A stretch of DNA of 64,000 bases from Actinomadura kijaniata NBRC 14229 (GTDB taxonomy: Bacteria; Actinomycetota; Actinomycetes; Streptosporangiales; Streptosporangiaceae). The stretch lies in the NCBI RefSeq assembly GCF_001552175.1, contig NZ_BCQR01000012.1, positions 34,963 through 98,962 on the forward strand, in the 5' to 3' direction. Each line of letters opens with the position of its first letter. Position 1 is the first letter of the stretch. The notes below the pieces were generated by a model that saw only the letters and a list, made by a program, of their open reading frames with translations, was not told where the DNA came from and ran no database searches. The position numbers and the translations under genes are program-made. Below are positions 52,122 through 60,269 of the stretch, piece by piece.

Positions 52122-52945
52122 GCGCGGCCCGCCTGGGCGGCGTCCAGCGCCTGCAGGACGTCGATCAGCTGTTCGTCCAGCCACTCGGCCAGCCGCCAGA
52201 CGGCGGTCTTGGCGGCGGTGGTGTCGGGCAGCTCGGGGTCGTCGCGCTCGGCCGCCGGGCGGGTGAGCGCGGAGAGGGGGACGGGCAGCAGCAGGGTGGT
52301 GCTGGTGAGCATCGCCGGGCCGTGCTTGAGCAGGTGGTCCTCGGGGGTGAAGTAGCCGGTGTCGCCGAAGCCCCCGTCCCGGTCCCACTCGCGGTAGCCG
52401 CGCAGCACCAGCAGCTCGGGCGGGCGCGGCACCGCGATCTCGACGCGGGCGATCAGGGCGCCGTCGTCCTCGCTGAGGTAGGTGTCCACCTGGCGGATGC
52501 GGTCGGGCAGCCACTCCAGGTAGGGCGGGGACATGATCGGGCCGCACGCCACCTGCCAGACCGCTGCGGTGAACTCGGCCGGGTCGGTGGTGATCGTCTT
52601 GCTGTCGTTCCAGTCGTCGGCGAACTTGGCCTTGTTGGACCGCAGGTAGGAGCCGTAGCGGCTGATGCGGTCGCTGGCCATGACGCGGTCGTCGTACTCG
52701 TTCAGCCGGAACACCTGGCAGAGGGTCGCCAGGTTGTGGCCGGTGACCAGCTCGTCGGCCGGGGCAAACGTGGGGTGCTGGGTGCGGGCAGGGGTCATCA
52801 CAGATCTCCAGATCGTGAAGGGAGATGTGGCTGGAAGGGGGGTCATGCGGCCCAGCTCGGTACGGGTGTACAGGTAAGCCGGAACGCGCTCCCAGGAGGT
52901 GATCCGGGGAACAGCGTCCAGGGCGGGCCGGTAGGTGCTGCTCAC
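52118..52945 (-). CDS. Hypothetical protein coupled to WhiB
   Basis: About 275 residues if translation begins at GTG 52945, which overlaps the whiB stop (GTGA). An internal ATG at 52798 with GGAG upstream would give 226. The N-terminal part contains VPAYLYTRTELGRM; the rest looks globular (YDDRVMASDRISRYGSYLR, VEIAVPRPPELLVLRGYRE). No known domain recognised. It is the second gene of the minus-strand transfer-region operon. Confidence 0.6.
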   Translation of the reverse strand: MSSTYRPALDAVPRITSWERVPAYLYTRTELGRMTPLPATSPFTIWRSVMTPARTQHPTFAPADELVTGHNLATLCQVFRLNEYDDRVMASDRISRYGSYLRSNKAKFADDWNDSKTITTDPAEFTAAVWQVACGPIMSPPYLEWLPDRIRQVDTYLSEDDGALIARVEIAVPRPPELLVLRGYREWDRDGGFGDTGYFTPEDHLLKHGPAMLTSTTLLLPVPLSALTRPAAERDDPELPDTTAAKTAVWRLAEWLDEQLIDVLQALDAAQAGRA

Positions 52946-53325
52946 GCCGCCTCCGTCCCGGCCGACCGGCCGGCCCGGCGGGCGCGGCGGCGGATTAGCT
53001 TCTGGCGCTCCTCGGCGGTCAGCCCCGCGCGGATGCCGTGCTGGTCGAACGGGCCCAGCGCCAGCTCGGTCTCCAGGCAGAACTCGCGGACCGGGCACCA
53101 AGAGCACAGCTCCCGGGCGTCCCGCACCCGCTCAGCGGCCTCGGCGGGGGTTTCGGTGCGGCCCTCCTCGGGGCCGAACCACAGCTCCAGATCGGTGTCC
53201 AGGCACGGCCGCCGCTGCCAGTCGGCGGGCTCGGGCTGCCAGAGAAGGGCCGAACCCGAGTCGGCCTTGCGGCCCACCGGGCGGCCGGGCTTGCGATGAA
53301 CACGGGAAGCAGACGGGGTAGTCAT
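52942..53325 (-). CDS. WhiB-family iron-sulfur transcription factor
   Basis: 127 residues. Four cluster cysteines: one in RRPCLDTD and three in ELCSWCPVREFCLE, followed by a variant of the usual G[V/I]WGG turn (HGIRAGLTAEERQKL) and a basic C-terminal helix RRRARRAGR. WhiB-like proteins bind sigma factors and sense redox state. Being the first gene of the long transfer operon, it may regulate that operon. Confidence 0.85.
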   Translation of the reverse strand: MTTPSASRVHRKPGRPVGRKADSGSALLWQPEPADWQRRPCLDTDLELWFGPEEGRTETPAEAAERVRDARELCSWCPVREFCLETELALGPFDQHGIRAGLTAEERQKLIRRRARRAGRSAGTEAA

Positions 53326-53378
53326 CAGGCGATCAACTCCTTGAAATCACAGGTAAGGGAGGGGAAGAGGGTGGGATG

Positions 53379-53423
53379 TGCGAAGCGCTCCGCCCGTGGG
53401 GAAGTCGGGCGGAGCGCTTCGCA
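53379..53423 (-). terminator. Strong hairpin between the 53470 gene and whiB
   Basis: Perfect 17-bp arms (53379-53395 and 53407-53423) with an 11-nt loop. It ends the transcript of the upstream gene, implying a separate promoter for whiB. Confidence 0.75.
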
Positions 53424-53469
53424 AGGGAACCGGCCAGCAGGGCCAGGGCGGCGGGTTGGACGGAGTGGG

Positions 53470-53883
53470 TCAGGAGGCGGCGGCCAGGGCCTTTTCCCGG
53501 GCGCGGGCGATCTGGTGCACGGCGGGCGGAACCGGTGGGCGCGGTTTGGTGAACTGCGGGACCGCGCGGCGGGTGCTGGCGTCAGCGACGGCCTGGGCCA
53601 GCTGCTCGCGCCAGGTGTCGTAGGAGAGGTTGACGATGACGCGCTGGCCGCTGCCTGGGCAGCGGGGAACGCGGCCGTCGGTGGGACGGCGGCGCCGGTC
53701 GCGGTGCGGGTGGACCATGTGGCGTTTGAGCGCCACCCACCAACGGCAGTCGGGACACACAATCAGCGCTTCCGGGCCCTCGGGGGGACGGCCCTTGGTC
53801 TTCGGCTCGGGTTTCGGACGCAGGTCCAGGTGGGTGATGGGGAGATCGCTGGCGTAGATCGGGGGGCGGCCGTTGTGTCGCAT
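53470..53883 (-). CDS. Zinc-ribbon protein divergent from the GntR regulator
   Basis: 137 residues: CPDCRWWVALKR and CPGSG with intervening His residues (HMVHPH) form a probable zinc site; the C-terminal third is helical. ATG 53883 has GGAGG 5-6 bp upstream. Its promoter shares the region of GntR operators, so it is probably under that repressor. Function unknown. Confidence 0.6.
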   Translation of the reverse strand: MRHNGRPPIYASDLPITHLDLRPKPEPKTKGRPPEGPEALIVCPDCRWWVALKRHMVHPHRDRRRRPTDGRVPRCPGSGQRVIVNLSYDTWREQLAQAVADASTRRAVPQFTKPRPPVPPAVHQIARAREKALAAAS

Positions 53884-54085
53884 AGGCACCTCCAGGGATC
53901 AAGAGGACGCTGGGGTCTTGCGCACTCCGGGCCGCACCGACCGAAACCGGTCGATGCCTCCTGGGCAGCGCAAGCGCCGCACGAAGGTGGTGCTCGTGGA
54001 CCGGGTCGCGGAGACCTCGTGGTTCGTCCTCCCGCAGATGGGCCACGTGCAGTTGTGTCTCACTGGCGTTCACTGCCGATCAGCT

Positions 54086-54175
54086 TGGCTAGCTAGGCCA
54101 GTTGAATGCATCGTGGACTGGCTTAGCTAGCCAAGTCAAGAAGCCTGGGAAGTTTTCTTCTGGCTTGGCCAGCCA
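54086..54175. promoter_or_regulatory. Three near-identical palindromic operators upstream of the GntR gene
   Basis: 15-bp sites: TGGCTAGCTAGGCCA (54086-54100, minus orientation), TGGCTTAGCTAGCCA (54119-54133) and TGGCTTGGCCAGCCA (54161-54175). Read in the same orientation they differ at one or two positions. The last is 19 bp before the GntR start, fitting autoregulation and control of the divergent minus-strand gene. Confidence 0.7.
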
Positions 54176-54193
54176 GGCCCCTACCCTGGAAGG

Positions 54194-55063
54194 GTGAGTG
54201 TGGAGAGCGACTACCTCGGTGAACTCGACCCCGACGACCCACGGACACCGTCCAAGCAGATCGCAAACAAACTTCGAGCTGCGATCCTCACGAAGAAGCT
54301 CAAGCCTGGGGAGCGACTCCCCTCCCAGCCGGAGCTGGCTGCGCGTTACGGCGTCGCGAGGGAGACGGTGAAGTCCGCTCTTCGAGACCTCCAAGCCGAA
54401 CGTTTGATCGTGAGCCGCCAGGGGAGCGGGTCGTTCGTCCGCGTGCAGACCGAACGCCCCGTGGGGCTACGGCCCCACATCGAAGCCGCCTTTGAGAGGC
54501 CCCATGTATCCGTCGACTTCGCCGGATTCTCTGGTGAGACGCTGCACAACACCCTGATCGAAGTTCTGGACAAGGTTCGAGCTGGGCGGTTGAGACCGGA
54601 GTCGCTCAAAGTTCGCATCCTGGTGTGCGATACGACCCAGGAGCTGGCTTTGCCGCGCAAAGTTGGCGAAGAAGCGGCGAACCAGAAGATCAGGGCGCGT
54701 GCCGACCGTATTTCACGCCGAGCCATCGACGGGATCGTGGACGTGATCCACGAAATAGCCGATCTTGGGCTCATCGAGTCGGCGAGTGTCGAGATTCGGG
54801 TGCACAATCTGTCCCCGTCTTTCAAGCTTTACGTGCTTAACGGAGAAGAGGCGTTCTACGGCCTGTATCCAGTCGTGAGGCATCAGATTCGCCTGGGTGA
54901 CGGGCCGGAAGAGGTGTTTGACCTCATGGGCAAAGATGCCACCCTTTTCCACTTCTCCAGTGGAGACGACGCCGATACATCCAACGCACGGCAGTTCGTG
55001 AAAGAGGCCAAAATTTGGTACGAGTCGGTGTGGAACACGATCGGCCGGGAGTACTCGGCATGA
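54194..55063 (+). CDS. GntR-family transcriptional regulator of the element
   Basis: 289 residues. A winged helix-turn-helix (about 18-90) has KQIANKLRAAILTKKL, LPSQPELAARYGVARETV and RLIVSRQGSGSFVRV. The C-terminal 190 residues do not look like FCD or UTRA and are followed by coupled HAD and kinase genes. GntR repressors (KorSA, TraR) silence AICE transfer genes. GTG 54194 or GTG 54200; the latter has better spacing from GGAAGG. The stop overlaps the next start (ATGA). Confidence 0.85.
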   Translation: MSVESDYLGELDPDDPRTPSKQIANKLRAAILTKKLKPGERLPSQPELAARYGVARETVKSALRDLQAERLIVSRQGSGSFVRVQTERPVGLRPHIEAAFERPHVSVDFAGFSGETLHNTLIEVLDKVRAGRLRPESLKVRILVCDTTQELALPRKVGEEAANQKIRARADRISRRAIDGIVDVIHEIADLGLIESASVEIRVHNLSPSFKLYVLNGEEAFYGLYPVVRHQIRLGDGPEEVFDLMGKDATLFHFSSGDDADTSNARQFVKEAKIWYESVWNTIGREYSA

Positions 55064-55740
55064 CCGACGTGGAAGCGATCGTTGGAGCGTCCCGCGCCGT
55101 TCTGCTTGACTTCGACGGACCGGTCTGCGACCTGTTCGCGGGGTACCCCGCGCATGTCATCGCAGATCGGCTGCGAGCGTTTCTTCTGAACGCCAAGGCT
55201 GATCTTCCGGAATCGATTTCGGAGACGCGCGACCCCCTGGATCTACTTCGATGGACTGGTGCGCGCTGTCCTGAGCTACTGGAGGTTCTAGAGAAGAAGC
55301 AAGTGCTCGCCGAGTGCGAAGCGGCCAACTCGGCAATTCCGACCCCCTATGTCCAAGAGGTCATGGAATCCGCCGTTGAAAGCGGCCGGGGAGTCGTGAT
55401 CGTCAGCAACAACTCTGGTGAGGCTATTGATCGCTACCTCAAGCTGCATGGGCTGGCGTACTACGTTTCTGCAGTCGTGGGCCGCCGCTTTGGGGCCCCG
55501 GCGACGATGAAGCCCGAACCGGGGCCGGTACTCGACGGCGCGCGGCACGCAGGAGTTCCGGCCTCAGCCTGCGTGCTGGTCGGTGATTCCGTCTCGGATA
55601 TTGAGGCCGCGCAGCGGGCCGGAGCGATGAGCATCGGCTATGCCAAGAGCACCAGCCGTAGGGTGAGGTTGGCGGGAGCTGATGCCGTGGTGGAAGGGAT
55701 GAAAACCATTTCCGACGCGCTCGTGGCCTCGCAACGTTGA
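55060..55740 (+). CDS. HAD-superfamily hydrolase
   Basis: 226 residues: motif I LLDFDGPVCDLF, motif II VVIVSNNS, motif III lysine around MKPEPGP and motif IV VLVGDSVSDIEAAQRAG, with a helical cap between I and II. A phosphatase, probably of a small phosphorylated metabolite. Translationally coupled on both sides (ATGA with GntR, TTGA with the kinase-like gene). The substrate is unknown. Confidence 0.85.
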   Translation: MTDVEAIVGASRAVLLDFDGPVCDLFAGYPAHVIADRLRAFLLNAKADLPESISETRDPLDLLRWTGARCPELLEVLEKKQVLAECEAANSAIPTPYVQEVMESAVESGRGVVIVSNNSGEAIDRYLKLHGLAYYVSAVVGRRFGAPATMKPEPGPVLDGARHAGVPASACVLVGDSVSDIEAAQRAGAMSIGYAKSTSRRVRLAGADAVVEGMKTISDALVASQR

Positions 55741-56558
55741 GCGGGCAGCGGAGGTTCCGTGTTCCTTACGCTGTTGCGCGTTCGGTGGTGTCTCGGTGGC
55801 AGAGGGAAGGCGAGGCTTGGCTTGCCTCGGTTGAGGACGAACTCCTTGAGATCTGCGCACGTTATGGGGCCGAGCCGCTGAACGTATTCGAGGCGCGCTA
55901 CAGCTTCGTGGTCGAGGTCGCGACCGAACGAGGTGCGCTGGTGCTGAGGTCCAGCCCTGACCCAGCGGGGCGGTTTCAGGCCGCTGCGGCTCAGAGTCTC
56001 GCCCAGGTAGGCGCCGGTCCGAAGATCTACGAGATCATCGACAGCCCGGTCGGCACCTGGACCGTTTCGGAACGGGTGACTCCTGGCACCACCTTGGGCG
56101 GGTATCCCTTTCCGTTGGCAGCAGTAGGGGAACTGTTGTCCCGCCTGGTCGGAGCGGCTCCGCCGATGGAGGAGATGCCGACCCTGTCCGAATGGCTTCG
56201 CGGCCGCCTTGAGGACGACGAACTCTCCGACCTCGCCCCTGGACGGGATGTCGCCCCTAAACGACACCGGGAGCATGCTCTGGAACTGCTGGCTGACCTT
56301 GGTAGCGGTTCGGGGGACGGACTCTGCCACGGCGACGCCTCCCCGGGAAACTTGATCATCGATCGGTCGGGGCGACCTGTGTTCATTGATCCGCGCGGGG
56401 TCAAGGGCGATGCCGCCTATGACGTAGCGGTGGTGGCGCTGAAAACGTCGTCGTCGGCTGAACTCGGCGTGCGCGTTGCCCAACTCGCCAAACGGGCGGG
56501 TGTCCCGCTGGAGCGTGTAGTCCCGTGGGTGGCCATCGCTGATGCGGCTCGGGTGTAG
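55737..56558 (+). CDS. Aminoglycoside phosphotransferase (APH)-like kinase
   Basis: 273 residues with the eukaryote-like kinase C-lobe of the APH family: LCHGDASPGNLIID (catalytic loop) and VFIDPRGVKGDAAYDVAVV (metal-binding Asp). The N-lobe is less clear. Such proteins phosphorylate antibiotics, choline or other small molecules. Coupling to a GntR regulator and a HAD phosphatase suggests a kinase/phosphatase pair on one ligand rather than classical resistance. TTG 55737 overlaps the HAD stop. Confidence 0.8.
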   Translation: MSGQRRFRVPYAVARSVVSRWQREGEAWLASVEDELLEICARYGAEPLNVFEARYSFVVEVATERGALVLRSSPDPAGRFQAAAAQSLAQVGAGPKIYEIIDSPVGTWTVSERVTPGTTLGGYPFPLAAVGELLSRLVGAAPPMEEMPTLSEWLRGRLEDDELSDLAPGRDVAPKRHREHALELLADLGSGSGDGLCHGDASPGNLIIDRSGRPVFIDPRGVKGDAAYDVAVVALKTSSSAELGVRVAQLAKRAGVPLERVVPWVAIADAARV

Positions 56559-56609
56559 CGCGGCCCCAGTCGTGCGGGAGTTCAGCCAACTGCGTGGTGC
56601 GTAGCAGGG

Positions 56610-56849
56610 TCAGCCGGACCAGAGGACGTCGAAGACGTGGATGATCTGATGCGCGTCGTCAATGACAAACTCGGCGGGGCCCAGTCGGCGAAGACGACGG
56701 TGCGGACGTGCGGTTCGCCGGAGTCCAGGGTCATAGAAGCCGGCCGCGACTTCTCGGAGTCGCTGGATTAGTTCGAGGAACGCCTCCTCAAGGACGCCCT
56801 GAGTCTTAGGGATGCTACCGGTCGGAACTCCACTCGATTTTCGATGCAT
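56610..56849 (-). CDS. Small protein of unknown function
   Basis: 79 residues on the opposite strand to its neighbours. Helix (LEEAFLELIQRLREVAAG) followed by a basic segment and IDDAHQIIHVFDVLW, vaguely reminiscent of RelE/HigB-like toxins, but motifs are too weak for assignment. Low coding confidence. Confidence 0.3.
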   Translation of the reverse strand: MHRKSSGVPTGSIPKTQGVLEEAFLELIQRLREVAAGFYDPGLRRTARPHRRLRRLGPAEFVIDDAHQIIHVFDVLWSG

Positions 56850-56956
56850 GGCCTAGAGCTTAATTTATCGGTTTCCATGACATGCGATCCTGCTTGAGAG
56901 TAGACTCTACCCTAGATCCCCTAACGCTATATGGTAGACATGATTAAGGAGCGTTA

Positions 56957-58651
56957 ATGATTTCTGTCAACATAGAAAGCTTGCAATTTGCCTCAGGGGA
57001 GACAATTGAGCTCCCTCCTAATGGCGTGACGGTAATTGTGGGGCCGAATAGTGCCGGAAAAACCCGTCTCCTATCAGAGATAGTCAATGCTGTGGCCAAT
57101 TATCCGCAAGCTGTATTTAATGGCGCATGGCTCCAGGGTATATCGTTGAAAATTGATGGTAGCGATGCCGAATTTAAACAATGGTTTGATGAGCGAGCTC
57201 GTGTTTTTCGCCACCATAACGGAATGACTCAAACGGGAATTTTCACGGGGTCTAATGCGGATAATTTGATAGAGTTCGATCTTGCCCTCAATAGCTGGAA
57301 GAGGAGTTTTTCGCGTATTTCAGGACATTTCTATAACTATCTGGGCGCATCCGATCGTGCTCAACATCCAATATCGGCGCCCCCGCGTGACCCGGCCGAA
57401 TCGCCTGCACATCCCCTGCACAATATGTGGGATGACAGAGATGAAGAATTGCGTTTTTCGAGACTTGTAGAGCGCGCTTTTGGCTTTGGAGTTTGCCTCA
57501 ATCGACACTCCATTAGAGAGCTTTATCTGTATCGGGGCAAGCCCGTGGAGGGTGATGAAACGATTCCGCCCACCCAGGAAACATTGGCGCACTATGCCAG
57601 ATTGCCCAAAGTTCAGGAGGAGGGAGATGGTGTACGTAGTTTCGTGCGCGTCCTCATGGAAACTATTATCTCCCGTAAGAGCATTTTTGTAATTGATGAG
57701 CCGGAGGCTTTCTTGCATCCTCCGCAAGCTCGCCTTTTGGGGCGCCTTTTGGTTGACGAAACGCCACAGCAATCTCAGGTGATTATTGCGACTCATAGTG
57801 CGGATGTGCTGCAAGGAATAATTGATGGACGCAGGGATCGCGGTCTTAATATTATCCGCCTTTCCTTGGATGGCGACGGGGTGAGGTATCCCAAAAGCCT
57901 TGCGCCCGAAAAGGTGGAGCAGCTTTGGTCTGATCCGCTTATGCGCTACTCGCGGATGCTTGATGGACTCTTTCATCGAGGCATTGTTATCTGTGAGGCG
58001 GATACGGACTGTCGATTCTATTCGGCAGTTGTGGATGCCTACCCAAGGAAAAGATCGGAGCTGGATCTGATTTTTACTCATGTCGGAGGTAAGGCGCGCC
58101 TCGCGCGTGCACTTAAAGACATGAATGGTTTCGGAGTTCGTTCCGTTGTGATCGGCGATATTGATGTCTTGAATAATGCGACCGCGGTCAAAGATATCGT
58201 ACAGGCGGCAGAAGGTGATTATGCGCAAATAAAAGAAGACTTGACTATCCTGATCGAGTACGCCAAGAAACTCGGTGCAGGCCCCATAGTTAAGAACCTG
58301 AAGGACGTAACTAGGCCTATACTTGCGCGCTCCGATTCAAGTCCTGTAGTCGACTCAGAAAAGGCCGCTATCCGTGAGGTTATAAAGATTAGGAGTGGAT
58401 GGGACGAAATTAAGCGTGGAGGTACTCACGCTCTAGTCGGCGCAGCTGTGCCTGCGGTCGAGCGAATTCTCGATTATCTAAAGAGTATCGGAATATTTGT
58501 TGTTCCAGTTGGTGAAGTCGAGCGCTGGTTTCCTCTGGATGTGCGAAAGGGCCCTGCTTATGTGACGGAAGTACTTGAGCGTGGACTCCATGAAAATCCA
58601 AGTCCAGACCTTGAAAGATTTACCGAAAGCCTAATAGAATACTTTGAATAG
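56957..58651 (+). CDS. OLD-family AAA ATPase with TOPRIM nuclease domain
   Basis: 564 residues. ABC/SMC-type ATPase: Walker A VIVGPNSAGKTRLL around 31, SIFVIDEPEAFLHPPQARLL (Walker B) around 235 and VIIATHSADVL (H-loop). The TOPRIM domain (about 345-420) has GIVICEADTDCRFY (catalytic Glu) and VVIGDIDVLNN (DxD). OLD proteins are ATP-dependent nucleases in phage defence. ATG 56957 has AAGGAG 5 bp upstream. Composition is markedly AT-richer than the element, so it was probably acquired separately. No adjacent UvrD-type (GajB-like) partner is seen. Confidence 0.85.
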   Translation: MISVNIESLQFASGETIELPPNGVTVIVGPNSAGKTRLLSEIVNAVANYPQAVFNGAWLQGISLKIDGSDAEFKQWFDERARVFRHHNGMTQTGIFTGSNADNLIEFDLALNSWKRSFSRISGHFYNYLGASDRAQHPISAPPRDPAESPAHPLHNMWDDRDEELRFSRLVERAFGFGVCLNRHSIRELYLYRGKPVEGDETIPPTQETLAHYARLPKVQEEGDGVRSFVRVLMETIISRKSIFVIDEPEAFLHPPQARLLGRLLVDETPQQSQVIIATHSADVLQGIIDGRRDRGLNIIRLSLDGDGVRYPKSLAPEKVEQLWSDPLMRYSRMLDGLFHRGIVICEADTDCRFYSAVVDAYPRKRSELDLIFTHVGGKARLARALKDMNGFGVRSVVIGDIDVLNNATAVKDIVQAAEGDYAQIKEDLTILIEYAKKLGAGPIVKNLKDVTRPILARSDSSPVVDSEKAAIREVIKIRSGWDEIKRGGTHALVGAAVPAVERILDYLKSIGIFVVPVGEVERWFPLDVRKGPAYVTEVLERGLHENPSPDLERFTESLIEYFE

Positions 58652-58724
58652 GGGTTTCATTTTATCTTCAATTGCATGGATGTATCAAAAGTAATGCAAG
58701 TATGGAGGAGTTTCTGGGGGATTG

Positions 58725-58928
58725 CTAGTCCGCCGGGTTGCGGACGGTCGTGACGGCAGCCCCGTACTCCCGGAGGTATAGGGCCTGGAAGCGACTGAGG
58801 AGCTCGACCAGGATGACAGATGGGTCTCGCGGGTTTGCTTGGTATCCGATCGGTCGAGCGTTTACGAGACCCTCCTCGGCAGTGTGGCCGGCCCTCCCAG
58901 GGCGCGACTCGCTGCTAATGGTGCTTCA
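58725..58928 (-). pseudogene. C-terminal remnant resembling DUF6247-type small proteins
   Basis: A frame ending in TAG at 58725 reads ...NPRDPSVILVELLSRF followed by LYLREYGAAVTTVRNPAD, similar in pattern to actinobacterial DUF6247 (toxin-antitoxin associated) proteins. An upstream in-frame stop and lack of a start codon indicate a truncated copy at the right edge of the element. Confidence 0.35.
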
Positions 58929-59073
58929 GAGACCCAAGAGGCCATCTCCAGACTCCGGCCTTTGATGATGGAATGATCTTGGGTGTGTGCCCATGGTGTG
59001 CCGACCATGGAACCTGGAAGCGTGGCAGTGACGCTCCTGCAGGTCATTGACCGGTTTCTTGATCGACTCGTAT

Positions 59074-59121
59074 CCACGCGATGTGGTTCCACAAGCCGTT
59101 CCGCGCCGACGAGTGGCTCCT
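59074..59121 (+). repeat. attR core (48-bp direct repeat, copy 2)
   Basis: Identical to 27098-27145. To its left the sequence is unrelated to tesB; to its right homology to the left end continues for about 315 further bases with mismatches. Confidence 0.88.
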
Positions 59122-59248
59122 GTACTACCAGGACACCCCCTTCGCCGGCGGAGCCCGCGGCCTCGCCCGAGGCCAGGTCTTCACCCAGGACGGAGACCTG
59201 GTCGTCTCGGTGATGCAAGAGGGCCTGATCCGAGTCACCGACTCCTGA
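59074..59248 (+). pseudogene. tesB: Displaced original 3' end of tesB
   Basis: Encodes the last 57 residues of the acyl-CoA thioesterase and its stop codon, without start or N-terminal domain. The peptide equals the end of the intact gene, with three visible synonymous differences. This is the host's own gene end, cut off by integration; excision would rejoin it to the 5' part at 26409. Confidence 0.88.
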
Positions 59249-59254
59249 CCACCC

Positions 59255-59290
59255 CGAACGCGGCCCCAGGATCACCTGGGGCCGCGTTCG
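59255..59290 (+). terminator. Original tesB terminator
   Basis: Perfect 16-bp arms (59255-59270 and 59275-59290) with a 4-nt loop. Counterpart of the hairpin at 27278-27315. Confidence 0.85.
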
Positions 59291-59749
59291 CCTTCAGGGC
59301 GTTGATCACAAGAGTGGTCGCCATGGCGGGCTCGGCGCTACCCGGCCGCCGTCTCAGGGGCTCTCACCCCAGGCCACTGGTGGTCGCCGCAGGCCAGTGT
59401 CTCCGAGCCGGGCGCGAGCCGATCCGCGGCGACGGCCTGGCCCACGCGCGGCCCGCGGGAGGACCATCCCCGCTCGTGCTCGCCCGTGCCGTGTGCGGTT
59501 CCGGCCTCCGGCGGGGCGGCTGACCTGCGCTCCTTCCACTTTCCAACCTGGTTCCAACCACCCTCCGCGACTCTGGTGACCACTCGGTCGGGGCGGCGGG
59601 CGCGGCGACCGCGAGGGGGCCGGTCGCCCGGCCAAGGTCGCCACGCCTCGGCAGTCGGGGGGACGGGCCATGCGCGGTCGGCGTCGGTCCGGGGCGCTGA
59701 GCCGCGACCGGGCGCGGACATCGGCCGGAACACACCGGAAAGGGACACC
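59291..59749. other. Host intergenic region downstream of tesB
   Basis: The first about 145 bases have a diverged copy at 27316-27460. The remainder, GC-rich, shows no supported gene; it must contain the promoter of the secreted protein at 59750. Confidence 0.45.
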
Positions 59750-60157
59750 ATGCGCATCAAGAGGTCGGTTCAGCGGTCACTTCTCGTCGGCGCGCTCGCG
59801 GGTGGCGCGGTGGCGGTGCCCGCTGCCGCCGAGGCGTACACCTGCAAGTGGACGTATGTGAAGACCATCGGCAAGGGGACGGGCGCCGCCGCCAACATCT
59901 ACGCCAAGGACTGCAAGAACGGCCACTACGTGAAGGGGAAGATCTACGACACCAAGGCGGACGGGCGCAACGCCGTGGTCACCATCGGCTACAACGCCTG
60001 GGGGACGTGGGACGGCAAGGGCGACACCGCCGACTACTCCTACAAGGTCGGCACCTCCAAGAAGTCGATCAAGATCCATGTCAAGGCGTGCAAGTACGAA
60101 GCCGGCTGGGGGCCGCTCTGCAGCACCAAGGAGAACCGGATCGTTTACTTCGACTAG
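59750..60157 (+). CDS. Small secreted protein of unknown function
   Basis: 135 residues with a clear Sec signal peptide (MRIKRSVQRSLLVGALAGGA, cleavage near AEA-YTC). The mature part is about 105 residues, rich in Lys, Tyr and Gly, with four cysteines (probable two disulfides) and likely beta structure (VVTIGYNAWGTWDGKGDTAD). ATG 59750 has GGAAAGGG upstream. No family recognised. Confidence 0.7.
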   Translation: MRIKRSVQRSLLVGALAGGAVAVPAAAEAYTCKWTYVKTIGKGTGAAANIYAKDCKNGHYVKGKIYDTKADGRNAVVTIGYNAWGTWDGKGDTADYSYKVGTSKKSIKIHVKACKYEAGWGPLCSTKENRIVYFD

Positions 60158-60173
60158 AGAGAGCCGCGCGGAG

Positions 60174-60215
60174 GCGATGGAGGAGCGGGGCCCCGCTCCT
60201 CCATCGCGCTTTTCG
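60174..60215 (+). terminator. Perfect palindrome terminator after the secreted protein gene
   Basis: 17-bp arms (60174-60190 and 60191-60207) with no spacer, followed by CTTTT on the plus strand. It separates the gene from the convergent methyltransferase. Confidence 0.8.
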
Positions 60216-60269
60216 CCCCCGGACCCGGCAGGGCACGAGTGCCGCCGGTCGGCGGGGGACCGGTGCGAC

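Larger units (their letters stand above)
27098..59121 (-). mobile_element. Integrated AICE (actinomycete integrative and conjugative element) in tesB
   Basis: About 32.0 kb bounded by identical 48-bp cores (27098-27145 and 59074-59121). It contains tyrosine integrase, excisionase, Prim-Pol replication protein, FtsK/TraB-type translocase, Spd-like small membrane proteins, WhiB and a GntR regulator: the defining AICE modules, which mobilise double-stranded DNA by a single TraB and replicate after excision. Most backbone genes read on the minus strand. Cargo lies outside the backbone at both ends: an AspBHI-like nuclease and a ParB/SNF2/NO VEIN operon at the left; GntR-HAD-APH and OLD-type genes at the right. 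The exact crossover within the 48 bp cannot be placed. Confidence 0.9.

Noticed and set aside
56957..58651. Gabija (GajA) assignment of the OLD-type gene
   Set aside because: No UvrD-like GajB gene follows; downstream is the attR junction.
27098..59121. tRNA gene as integration site
   Set aside because: No tRNA-like sequence lies at either boundary; the repeated core is tesB coding sequence.
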